The translations under genes were made by a program, and so were the position numbers. A stretch of DNA of 64,000 bases from Juglans regia (taxonomy: Eukaryota; Streptophyta; Magnoliopsida; Fagales; Juglandaceae). Under the pieces are notes generated by a model. That model saw nothing but the letters and a program-made list of their open reading frames with translations. It did no database searches and was not told where the DNA came from. Shown in pieces: positions 21,801 to 30,414 of the stretch. The number at the start of each line of letters is the position of its first letter. Within the stretch, counting starts at the first letter, position 1. The stretch is from the NCBI RefSeq assembly GCF_001411555.2, contig NC_049903.1, positions 14,551,234-14,615,233 on the forward strand, in the 5' to 3' direction.

Positions 21801-24800
21801 GGTTGTTTTTCACGGGCTTTTTGGGTTATTAGGGGTTTTCTATTATGGGCAAGGTGTTCTCTTGTATACTTCAGTGTACTTGGTTACTCTTTTTGATATA
21901 TATATATATATATATATAATATTTTTACTCATAAAAAAAAAAAATTCTTTCCATATAAATATATGGTTCAATGCTCACATTAATTCTGAGAGTAAAATCA
22001 ATTAGTCGTCAATTTAAATTAAAATGTAGTTATTATTCTAGCAAAACCTGCCCAAGTCAGTAGGGTCAGTAAGGTGGGTTATGGTGGTTTATTTCTGTAA
22101 ATGGTATTAAGTTTTGTCTGCAAAACAACTTGATATGCTTATTTTTCTCACTTCCAAGAAGAATTGTCTGGTTGCAGGCTTGGCAAATAATGTTTTGTGT
22201 TGAGAAAGTCTAATCTGAGTCTTTGGTGAATCTTAAGTTGTAGTAGTCATCAATCTCTTTCCATTTTTCTTGTTTGGAAATCTAGTGTAATAAACAGCTT
22301 CTTACACACATGATTGAACTTATTATGGAGCAAGATATGGCAGTTGATTTTTTACAAAACTTTATATCTAAATATGTGGAATGCTAGATTCTTATTCTTC
22401 ATGCCGTTGGCAATGTTTCAATGGAAAGCAGTGAGGGCATGCAGATGGAGTACATTGCCATTTTTATTGCAGGTCTATTTCCTGGTGCTCTGGTGGCTTT
22501 TGATTATGAGTTGCTGCAAGCATTGCCACAGTTTACTGCCCTTCGTGTATATTGTGCTGGTGTTTGGCACAATGCAGTGGTAAGATCATATGATATTTTA
22601 TAGGCTTTATTAAATCGTAGTAACCTGTAATTTTGGTGCATGTCAATTTGAGTTGCTATATTTGTATTATGAACAATCTAGGCCTCATTCTAACAACTAG
22701 TATGCAATCAAAGATGCACATAATGTGTAACGTCCCAATGGAAGACCCAAACCACATGGCCTATACTCCAAAAGGACTAGTCAATGATACAATTAGAGCC
22801 CCATTGGAACCTTATAAAAAGCAAGAACTTCTCTTTCCCAAGCAATATGAGATCCCATACACCACCTACCCTTATCCATATCATATGGGGTATCACAATC
22901 TACCCCCCTTAAATTCCCAACGTCCTCGTCGGGCCTGTCCATTGTAGGTGGCACGGCTCAAGTCCCACATTTCTGGTTGGGATAGGCTCTGATACTATTT
23001 GTAACGTCCCAATGGAAGACCCAAACCACATGACCTATACTCCAAAAGGACTAGTCAATGATACAATTAAAGCTCTATTGGAACCTTATAAAGAGCAAGA
23101 ACTTCTCATTCCCAAGCAATGTGGGATCCCATACACCACCTACCCTTATCCATATCATATGGGGTATCACATAATGAGATTGAAGCAATTTGATAGTGTG
23201 ACTCTTTACAAGGTTAACCCACTCTGCAGACGACTTATGTGTTGACACTGGAAATTACTGTTGCTCTTGTTTATGTGAACTACAGTGGTGGTGGGAGTGT
23301 TGATCAGAATGGGACTTCTGATACTGTCACATCATCTACTATCATTTGTGTTGAGACTTGACAGAAAGTTTGATGGTCCTGAGCAGAAGGTCGGGGGGGG
23401 GGGAAGCTATAAACTTTCTTTTTCAATACTATGTTTCTTTGGGCAGCTTCAATTGATTTTAATGAGCTGAGACTTCCTGATTTTCTTGTCTCTTTTTCTA
23501 TTTCTAGTTAGGTGTTTCTCTTGTATACTTCCCTTGAACTCTTGAACTTGGACGATACCTTTTGCATTTTATAATAAAATCTTTGGTTATCTATTAAAAA
23601 AAAAAAAAAAAAAAGGCTTTTTGAGAGAGACAGCATCAAATCTTATGCTAGAAAAATAAATTTAATTAGGCTTATGCACGTAATTGGTTCTAAACTTCTG
23701 ATTTCATTTCTGGATTTGTATGATTTTCATATTTTAGCTAGTTCATAAGCTACCAAATCAAATGCTGATTACCTTTTAGCTTTTTTCTTTAGTGTTGTGC
23801 AGGTTGTGGATTGGTGCTATTCCTCCTGCCCTTGATCTTGTGTCCCTTCTACATCCATAATGAATGTCCCTTGGTACAGCATTTAGTTGTGTCACATTAT
23901 ATATATCAGTAGGTGTGTGGGGCTGACTTTGACACATTTTTACCCTTTTTTAACGATCATATGGAGTAGGTTTTGGATTTATTGTCTACATCGCCTTTGT
24001 CTCAGTATTTGTCTCCTGGGGATTTAATCATATCGTTGGATGGTGTTCGCATCCATAATGCACAAGAGTGGATGGAGATGACAGCTTTAATAGATGAAGT
24101 GTCACTTCACATTACAAATCACTCCAAATACAATGGAGACTTTGGGAGAGTTACCGGCAGAAAAGGATATTGTGTCCCCAATTTCATGACAGAAGATCCT
24201 GAGAAGATTCTGTCAGTCGACAACCAATCTGCCTGTCCTAATGATCTTACTGCATTTGCAAAAATTCCCTGTCTTGATATGAGAATGTCAGATGGTGGTA
24301 GCAGTGAAGATGGTCATCCAAAGAGAAGACAGGATACCCACTGCATGAATGCTAAGGACATTGTCAAGCTCAATAAATGTGGTGATGGATGGGCAACAAT
24401 AACCAATGGAAGCAGCTGCACATGTTCTTTGGTAAAGAAATGTTTGAATAAGCGTTTGTCTTTTCTCCTACTTTCAAGTCTTATATGCTTGGAACAAGGA
24501 AGTGCTTCATACACTAGCTAATGCTGCTGAAAATTTTTTGGATGGTGTCCCTAGGATGAGTCGTGCTTAAGTCCACTTTGGATGCCAGGCTTGAGCTGGG
24601 TTGAGATCACATACTTGAGATCATCTTCCCCAGAGTGCATGCAACTTGGAAGAAATTCATTTTCAATTTCTCAGATTTCTGATCTTGCGGAAGCCAAATG
24701 TCATGGGACTTTTGTTTTTGTTGGTGATGTGATATCCATGGCAAGTTCGGTTCATTTAACTTCTTATCAACCTCGTTGGGCCTTTTGTTTTGGTACTAGT

Positions 24801-27337
24801 CTTCCAAATGTACTTGAAAGAGTTCTGATGTGCACATTCCATGTATCTCTAACACTAGCTCTTCTCAATAGCTTGCCAGTAAGTACTTGTATCAATCTTA
24901 TATTGTATTTAGACGCTTCAACACACACACACCCTCACATTTATCTGTCAAAATGTTTTTCAACTGGTTATTTACTAATATAGTTTGGTACAACAGTTAT
25001 ATATTAGGCTTAAAGTCTTGATAACTAATTGGTTGTCAAATTCTGACTTTTTAAAGTCCGTATTTCCTCGACGACTTTGCCATAAACATCAAGCACTAGA
25101 TTCATTGGGTTGCTCAGTTTGTACTTTCATTAGATAAAACACTCGCACAAAGGTGAAGCTAGGAAAATGAAATTAAGTTTTTACTTTGTCATAAACATCA
25201 AGCACTAGATTCATTGGGTTGCTTGGTTTGTACTTTCATTAGATAAAACACTGACACAAAGGTGAAGTAGGTAAATGAAATTTAGTTTTTGAATTGACCA
25301 TACAAAGGTGATGCAATAGTCATATGGTTTGAGGTCATTAAAACAAAAGCGCAGAGGTATATATGTTGTGCAGTTTTCAGTTAACCAAACATGATATGAG
25401 ATTTGTACTTGTCTTGGGTTGACCTTGCCGATCTAATTCCTTAAAATCTATAAAACAGAAAAATAATGTCACAGCACCACCACCAACACCACCCAAACTC
25501 ATCCACACCCACTGTGCACGGATAGAGATGATCTTACATTATCACAACATTGCCTCCTGGCATAACTCTCACCCAAAAAATGTGAAATCTGTACTTTTTA
25601 TGCATGAGGTGGAATTTGTTGAGGGAAAGGAATTGTTGAGCCTGTAAAGGTGTTGTATAGCCATAACATTATAATAAGCTGGTCTTTCATGAATCTATGC
25701 TGCATTGTATCATGGTGATCCCTCCACCTATTTTTACATATTGCATATTGTTTTAACCGGTTGTTGCTTTCTTCTATGTGTTTGGGGCTTCAAGTCAGCT
25801 TCTGAGAGTCACATATTTGGTCTATACATGCATAAGGAGAGTTTGTTTCATTTAATAGTTTGACCCGATTCCCATGGGTTAATTTAATATGCTCTTTGGT
25901 TGGATATCGATGTTTCTTAGTCATATATCTTAGGGAACCTGACCTCAGTTGGTATTGCACTAAAACAAGCCACATCTCTATGTGGCTTGTTTTAGTGCAA
26001 AATAACTGGCAATATCTCCCATTTCCAATACTTGTCATGAAAAATATACAGAAAGTTTTTGATGTCATACTTGCTTATACTAGTTAAAACTCAAGAGTAT
26101 CCTATTAAGGTTGAAAACATGTTAAGAACGATTTATATCTCATGATCTTTATTTTTATCATTATCTTCATCTTCTCTCTCTCTCTCTCTCTCTTTCTCTC
26201 ATAATACTGTCAGTGGATATAGCAAGACTCCAAATTACAAAAATGCCTATAGAATTGACACCCATCAATTGATTGAACTCTTTGGGGATTTGGTTTTGCT
26301 TTAATTAATTGGATTGTTCAAAATTTTGGTTTTGGATTTTGATGCGGCATTATGGAAAGATCGGTGTTCCTTTCAGTGCCTTGAAAGATGTGTGTTTATT
26401 TGGATGATTTTTAAGCCTTATCAATCGTGGGAATTGGTTCATGTCTTTCTCATCGGAGATGGGAGGACTGGAAATCAGTTGCAGTGAGTGTTGATGGCGG
26501 CCCGGGGGAGGGGGGTGGGGGCTTGAAATGAGTTTGATTTGGGTCGTTAGAAGAATGGAATGGCGGTTCAAAATTTGGTAATAGTGATGGACACAAAATA
26601 AAATGTGGACGGTGAAAATTGCACGTTGTTGATGGGTTTGGGAGAAGTGATTGATGTTGTGATCTGAGTAGTGGATGTGAAAAAGGTAACTAGAGATGGG
26701 ATTATGATGGTGATCATGGCATAAGGTTTTATGGGATTCAATCCAAATGGTGGGTAAATACATAGTTGCAGTTATTATCTCATTAAGCTGGTATAGATAC
26801 GATTGGTGACTAGTGGTGCATGTTTTTCACTCTTTTCCCCTGCTTTTGGGGAAGTACTCTTCTGATTTTAAACAAGATCTTGTCATGATGTAAATTATCA
26901 ATTAGCCTATATCTTTAATACCTTTAAATATTAACTGACAAGGAAGGTTTTCATTTTCCATTCTAGGTCGTGAACTAATATCACCAAAAGGAGTTGTTAA
27001 ACAATATCCCTCTATAGACTTGTCTGAAGACGTGCAGAAACACATTTTTGATAATACTTTGTTGAGAGCATCACCCAAAATGATCATTTCAAGGAAGACC
27101 AAAATGATGTTCTGTATTCTGGCCTATTATGACCCTACTATTTGTTTCTCTCAACTGTAATAATTTTATCAGGTCTACTTTTTGGATGGAGAATCTCTTC
27201 TAGAGGTGACCCTAAGCCATTTCACTTTGCTGAGCCCATGGAAGAGGGAAATGGTTCTCCGAGCATGTCTTTTTGGAGGGACACTCATTTCCCTCCTTGT
27301 CTTTGTGAGGACCTTTTTCAGTTTTTTCTATGCCTAA
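18826..27337 (+). CDS. S2P: Membrane-bound site-2 protease (S2P-type intramembrane zinc metalloprotease), 10 exons
   Basis: S2P cleaves membrane-anchored transcription factors (plant bZIPs) within the Golgi membrane after site-1 cleavage, in stress signalling. Exons: 18826-18956, 19075-19140, 19276-19342, 19460-19558, 19668-19771, 22432-22579, 23793-23873, 23970-24431, 24555-24878, 27173-27337. All introns are GT-AG and phases join without a break: 1647 nt, 548 residues. The start is the first ATG after an in-frame TGA at 18778-18780; a second ATG follows two codons later. Visible features: basic N-terminus; conserved SNTISCWYCDYK-like block at about 38-50; membrane helix at about 68-92; HEFGH at 146-150; PDZ-like LSPGDLIISLDG at about 246-257; cysteine-rich lumenal insert at about 290-420; FVFVGD; NSLP (491-494) then VYFLDG (495-500), where D499 should be the third zinc ligand; C-terminal hydrophobic helix. 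Order and length agree with plant S2P (Arabidopsis about 510-residue form, from memory). No lesion seen. Confidence 0.93.
19668..19771 (+). CDS. S2P: S2P exon 5, carries the HEFGH zinc motif
   Basis: The exon encodes VSGLSMSLADAG followed by the hydrophobic YIFLSTLISVTV and then HEFGHALAAA. The two histidines and the glutamate (codons at 19740-19754) form the HExxH site inside a membrane helix. The exon ends in phase 2 with donor GTCAGC. The next intron is 2.66 kb and contains a MITE and two L1 tail fragments. Confidence 0.93.
20486..20570 (-). repeat. Antisense L1 3'-tail fragment in S2P intron 5
   Basis: The text GCAGAGCCCAGGTACACGGG followed by AAAAGTCTAGATATACAAG is the reverse complement of the CTTGTATAC...GTGTACTTGG tail at the 3' ends of the LINEs at 34020-34107 and 39985-40075. 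Confidence 0.55.
20893..21083. repeat. MITE of the GTTTGGAT family in S2P intron 5
   Basis: It opens CCCCGGTTTGGATTGGAAAC and closes ATCTGAATCCAAACGGGGCC, about 15-bp inverted ends. The interior motifs (AATAATAATATTAAAAAATA, CAACTCATCTAAAATC) match the reverse of the copy at 27592-27782. Confidence 0.7.
21700..21944 (+). repeat. L1-type 3' fragment with poly(A) in S2P intron 5
   Basis: It contains CTCTTGTATACTTCAGTGTA CTTGG, an AT tract and a terminal A-run at 21932-21944, the same tail layout as the full LINE downstream. Before it, ACGGGAAACAAGGGGTTGGG is present twice in direct repeat (21713 and 21761). Confidence 0.55.
22432..22579 (+). CDS. S2P: S2P exon 6 with tandem NAGNAG acceptor
   Basis: The exon encodes EGMQMEYIAIFIAGLFPGAL, then VAFDYELLQALPQF and YCAGVWHNAV, conserved in plant S2P. 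The acceptor reads AAGCAG, so splicing at 22429 or 22432 would add or omit one serine without changing frame. I chose the CAG site because it keeps the spacing I remember for other plant S2Ps. Confidence 0.88.
22726..22897 (-). repeat. TRIM 3' LTR
   Basis: Left direct repeat, 172 bp, TG...CA ends, joined on its inner side to the polypurine tract. Confidence 0.88.
23000..23171 (-). repeat. TRIM 5' LTR
   Basis: Right direct repeat, 172 bp, TG...CA ends, joined on its inner side to the primer-binding site (22986-22999). Confidence 0.88.
23475..23614 (+). repeat. L1-type 3' fragment with poly(A) in S2P intron 6
   Basis: TTTCTAGTTAGGTGTTTCTC TTGTATACTT and a final run of about 20 A match the tail layout of the LINE at 28645-34107 (TTTCTAGTTCCTAAATAGGT, then TTGTATACC). 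A 5'-truncated insertion. The sequence just after it (23615-23792) leads to exon 7. Confidence 0.6.
23970..24431 (+). CDS. S2P: S2P exon 8, PDZ-like and lumenal cysteine-rich part
   Basis: The largest exon (154 codons). It begins VLDLLSTSPLSQYLSPGDLI and includes ISLDGVRIHNAQEWMEM, a PDZ-type carboxylate-binding-like loop. It continues with GKGYCVP-like (RKGYCVP), CPNDLTAF and NAKDIVKLNKCGDGW, conserved plant S2P blocks with paired cysteines expected in the Golgi lumen. Donor GTAAAG at 24432. Confidence 0.92.
25081..25297. repeat. ~109-bp tandem duplication in S2P intron 9
   Basis: The unit CATAAACATCAAGCACTAGA TTCATTGGGTTGCT... recurs at 25190 with few changes, ending both times near GTGAAGYTAGG/TAAATGAAATT. 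Confidence 0.85.
25955..26000. repeat. Perfect 21-bp inverted repeat (hairpin) in S2P intron 9
   Basis: TTGCACTAAAACAAGCCACA T is followed by the loop CTCT and the exact reverse complement ATGTGGCTTGTTTTAGTGCA A. Weaker complementarity continues outside the stem (CAGTTGGTA against the complement of AATAACTGG). It could be a foldback MITE core or an intronic small-RNA precursor; neither is proven. Confidence 0.9.
26170..26193. repeat. (CT)n microsatellite in S2P intron 9
   Basis: About 22 bp of CT repeats. Confidence 0.9.
26967..27131 (+). other. Exon-like open stretch in the last S2P intron
   Basis: An acceptor-like TTTTCCATTCTAG is followed by an open frame reading RELISPKGVVKQYPSIDLSE, then DVQKHIFDNTLLRASPKM and IISRKTKMM. 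The protein is not recognised. It is not needed for S2P, and could be a transposon fragment or a cryptic exon. Confidence 0.25.
27173..27337 (+). CDS. S2P: S2P exon 10, LDG zinc ligand and C-terminus
   Basis: After a 2.29-kb intron, the acceptor TTTTATCAG is followed by VYFLDGESLLE, completing the N-x-x-P...LDG motif begun at the end of exon 9. A short amphipathic stretch (HFTLLSPWKREM) and a final hydrophobic helix (LISLLVFVRTFFSFFYA) lead to TAA at 27335-27337. The stop is followed directly by GGTAAGC, a perfect donor, which allows a 3'UTR intron. Confidence 0.9.
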   Translation, partial: VYFLDGESLLEVTLSHFTLLSPWKREMVLRACLFGGTLISLLVFVRTFFSFFYA

Positions 27338-27433
27338 GGTAAGCAGTGATATGTTTTTCTTTTTCTAAAAATATGCTTCATCATCTTTGCTGTTGATTTT
27401 TGTTTTGCATGCACCTGCTTATATAAATGCCAT

Positions 27434-27439
27434 AATAAA
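27434..27439 (+). promoter_or_regulatory. Possible poly(A) signal of S2P
   Basis: AATAAA about 97 nt after the S2P stop codon. It is the nearest canonical signal and would give a short 3'UTR. Confidence 0.4.
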
Positions 27440-27591
27440 TGGTTTAAGGGCTTACGTGGTGAAGTTATATTCAGGTTGTTTACAAATTTATGGAAGACAA
27501 TGTGCTCCATCTGGATTGTTAGAAGTGTAGAAAATACATAGCCAAGGTCTTCAATAATAGTAATGAAAAGGGTTTGGAATACTAAGGTGCC

Positions 27592-27782
27592 ATTTGGATA
27601 ATGAGTTGAGATGAAAGTTGAAAGTTAAATAAAATATTGTTAGAATATTATTTTTTAATATTATTATTGTTTTGGGATTTGAAAAAGCTCAATTGTTTAT
27701 TATATTTTGTGTGGAAATTTGAAAAAATTGTAATGATGAGATAAGATGAGATAAAACACTTTCACTATCCAAATGGGGCCTA
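27592..27782. repeat. MITE of the GTTTGGAT family downstream of S2P
   Basis: It opens GGTGCCATTTGGATAATGAG and closes CACTATCCAAATGGGGCC, clear inverted ends. The interior AATATTATTTTTTAATATTA matches the copies at 18535 and 20893. It is 191 bp. Confidence 0.75.
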
Positions 27783-28628
27783 AGTGTTTTTTATTTCAAA
27801 TTCATATGTCATTTCACCTTCTGTACAAATTGTCTTTTGATGTCTGGAAAATGCGAGACCAGCACAGGAAGAAGACCTTCCTCTGCTTTGCATTGAAATA
27901 TCATATTCTTTTAGACTTTCTAGTTAATGTGAACACTTTGACCACTAGCTTTGAGCACTGTGAGCCCTAAAATAAAACTCTCCATTGGAATTACTCTATT
28001 GACAAGAGTTTAATTGAAAAAATTAACGATTAGTCGATATCCTTAAAAGATGAAAACATGACTTTCTAATGCTTTAATTAGGATGAACACAAAACTTTAG
28101 AAAGAGAAGTGAGAATGAGAAAGGAAGAAAAATCAATCCACACTTGCATCAACATAAATAAACTGAGCATAATTAAGTTCGGTCTTAGTAGAATTAAGTA
28201 TCTCCAAAGGTTAAAATTTATTACTCTAAGCAGTCGGCTTATATTTTCAGGCACATTTGTAAAGAAATGCTTGGTTCCACAAACCCCATTGCACTGGCCA
28301 TTGAAACTTCTCATTGAACCCATATGAGTTTGTCCACAAACATAGTTTTCTTTGCCTTACTTAGTTTCATTATCCACTAAACTTCTGATCTCAAATTAAC
28401 CAAGATCCAATTTCGGGTCATTTCTTGGTGAGCATGATAATACTATAATCTCTTCAATCCTTCTCCGACTTCGAAGTGTAAATGCGGCTGATTTTATTTT
28501 GATTTCTTTCTAGAATTGGGTTTTCATTTGTTTCCCATTTATTTATTTCCATATTAGAGTGTGTCACTCCTCTTTATAAACAATGTAATTATCTCCGTAT
28601 TAATTAACCAAGGAAAATATAGAGATAA
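27783..28628. other. Intergenic between S2P and the first LINE, no gene seen
   Basis: Ordinary-composition DNA. Short frames on both strands lack known motifs. If S2P has a 3'UTR intron, this is intronic. Confidence 0.45.
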
Positions 28629-28839
28629 TTTTCCTATCTTTCTTATTTGGTTATGTGAAAGCACCTTATACCAGACTTGTATGTAGAGAGAGAAAATTCT
28701 CTCCGTACACATTCTTTCTCAGTATTCTTTTTCGAGTGAGGTTAGTTTAGGATGGTGTTCATGATTGGGTGAAGGGTGGTAGTTCCTCGTATTGATTATC
28801 TTGTAATCCAGTTGGGTCTTAAGTTCAGACGGGTGAGTT

Positions 28840-30414
28840 ATGGGTCCTTTGAAACTAGTGCTTATTGAATCCAAGGCTTTTGAGATAGTAAGGGAGGGGA
28901 GGTTTGTCCATATAATAGAGAAAGGTTGGAAGGTGGTGAAGGAGATTAGTCTGGGGATAGGCACAGCAAGGTGGTTCTTACATGCTTTGGAGGATAGCTT
29001 GAAGGCTGGGAGGCAGGGGTATTATTCTGCTCATAGAGATGGTGATAGGGACTATGTTGCTCAGCGTCGTCTTAACTCACGAGGTTGCTTTATGGCGTTG
29101 ATGGAATATGGGGATCGAAATTTTCTATTCATTCCAGAGGATAGTGGAGGAAGATGGTGGAGGCACTGAAGGTGGTTAGTGCAGGTCCTCCTCTGCCTCC
29201 ATATCAGCCTCCTTCTCGGACTTACAGGGAGGTGTTGCAGTCCACAGGTAGTGGTTGGGTTAGCCATCACTCTGACACATCAACAGGTTCAAGAGGGGTA
29301 GGCCTGCAAAGGGGTGTCGCCGTTCCTGTAGATGATCAGACGAAGATGGTAGAAGGCAGAGCTGTTGTCGGTCTACATGAGGAATGTGTGTTGCGTGCCT
29401 TACAGGAAATGAAAAGTCAAGTGGATTTGTTACAAGCAAATATAGTTTGGATGATACGGTGTGCAGAGGGGTCTAAAGGGCTGGGAGTGGGCTTGGGTAA
29501 GTCTATGGGCTTCGCACCAAGAGGGCCTCAGGAGCAGCCTAAGACTAATGGGAAATTAAAGGTGGGTCAGATTCAGACTAATGGGCTTCAGGCTGGGAGG
29601 GTGGGCCAGGAAGGAGAGGCTGACTTAAAGGGGAAGAAAGTTGTAAATGGGCTGGGCCTGAACAGAAGCCACTTCGGGTTTGGCAGGAGAAAGGCCCGAA
29701 ATCAAGGATTTCGGGTTTGAGGGAGGGGCCCGAATCTTCCACTTCAGGCCCGAGTCTTGAGTTGGCTCCGGCACAGACAGGGTCGATGGCCAGCGGCGCC
29801 TCAGGTGGTGGTCCGGTGGTGGCCTCAGAGCCGCCGGAAGTGGTGGTGGGAGACAATACAGATGGCGAGGAACCTGCTTATGCTGTTGTTGGTGCTGGTG
29901 TTGCTCGGGGAGGGTCACCTCTTCATGGGGTGTCTCAATCTCCTTCGGCAGGCCCTGGGTCACCATCTTTCTTGGCTCAGACACAGTTAAAGCAGTGGGG
30001 GGAAGAAAATATGGCTTTCGGTTCTAAAGGAGCCAGTGAAGAGTTGGCTCACGGAGATGAAGGGGAAGGTATGTTGACATTATTTGACCCTTGCAAATAT
30101 TCTTCTGAGGGGGAGGAGGTTGTAGGAGAGGATCCTACTCTGTTAAATATGGTTCCTCCTAGTATTTCCTCGGATTGGGTCCTGAAAAAAGTAGAGGAAC
30201 TTCAGAGCTATTTGGACCCTTTGGGATCTCATGTGTGGGCTATGAAGAGCAGTTTAAGGCTTTGATTATAGCCATAGAGGCAGGTCAGCATGGTGCAAGG
30301 TCAAGAAAAGATAGGGAGTTAAAGTGGCTGATGTGGTCCATTAATTATGATGGAAAGGAGGGGAGTGTGAGTCGTGGAAGAAACAAGGGGAGGGGTGGTA
30401 TAGGTGATAAATGA
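28840..30414 (+). pseudogene. LINE-1 ORF1 (nucleic-acid-binding-type protein), frameshifted
   Basis: First part (28840-29169): MGPLKLVLIESKAFEIVREG, then GWKVVKEISLGIGTARWF, FMALMEYGDRNFLFIPED. The decayed LINE downstream has the same block (WKIVKEVRLG, FMALVEYG, FIFIPEDVEG). The middle (29154-30265) is glycine/proline/glutamate-rich and low complexity, reached through two frame changes. The end (30175-30414) reads FKALIIAIEAGQHG, RKDRELKWLMWSINYDGKEG, a C-terminal block I associate with plant LINE ORF1. I see no CCHC knuckle and no obvious RRM or DUF4283. ORF1 stops with TGA at 30412-30414, overlapping the ORF2 ATG (30411) as ATGA. Confidence 0.7.

Larger units (their letters stand above)
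22726..23171 (-). mobile_element. TRIM element (miniature LTR retrotransposon) in S2P intron 6
   Basis: Two 172-bp direct repeats (22726-22897 and 23000-23171), both starting TGTAACGTCCC and ending GGGTATCACA, flank a 102-bp core. The flanks are TAATG on both sides (22721-22725 and 23172-23176), a perfect 5-bp target duplication. Next to the right repeat the minus strand reads TAGTATCAGAGCC, the initiator-Met primer-binding form. Next to the left repeat the minus strand reads AAGGGGGGTAGAT, a polypurine tract. So the element is on the minus strand with the right LTR as 5' LTR. I count about 8 differences between the repeats (about 4.7%). It has no coding capacity. Confidence 0.9.

Noticed and set aside
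22314..22603. Two overlapping + strand frames near 22.4 kb taken as separate small genes
   Set aside because: One is S2P exon 6 read through its flanking introns and the other is its shadow frame.
22633..23245. Two similar frames repeating MEDPNHM-TYTPKGLVNDTI
   Set aside because: They are the two LTRs of the TRIM element, not protein-coding repeats.
26350..26763. A 137-codon minus-strand frame in the last S2P intron
   Set aside because: Histidine/proline-rich composition with no domain; it covers the G-run and lies inside an intron of a well-supported gene.
29578..29984. Long minus-strand frames in LINE ORF1
   Set aside because: They are the complement of a GC-rich, low-complexity part of ORF1. 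The + strand frame is supported by its position and by the second LINE.
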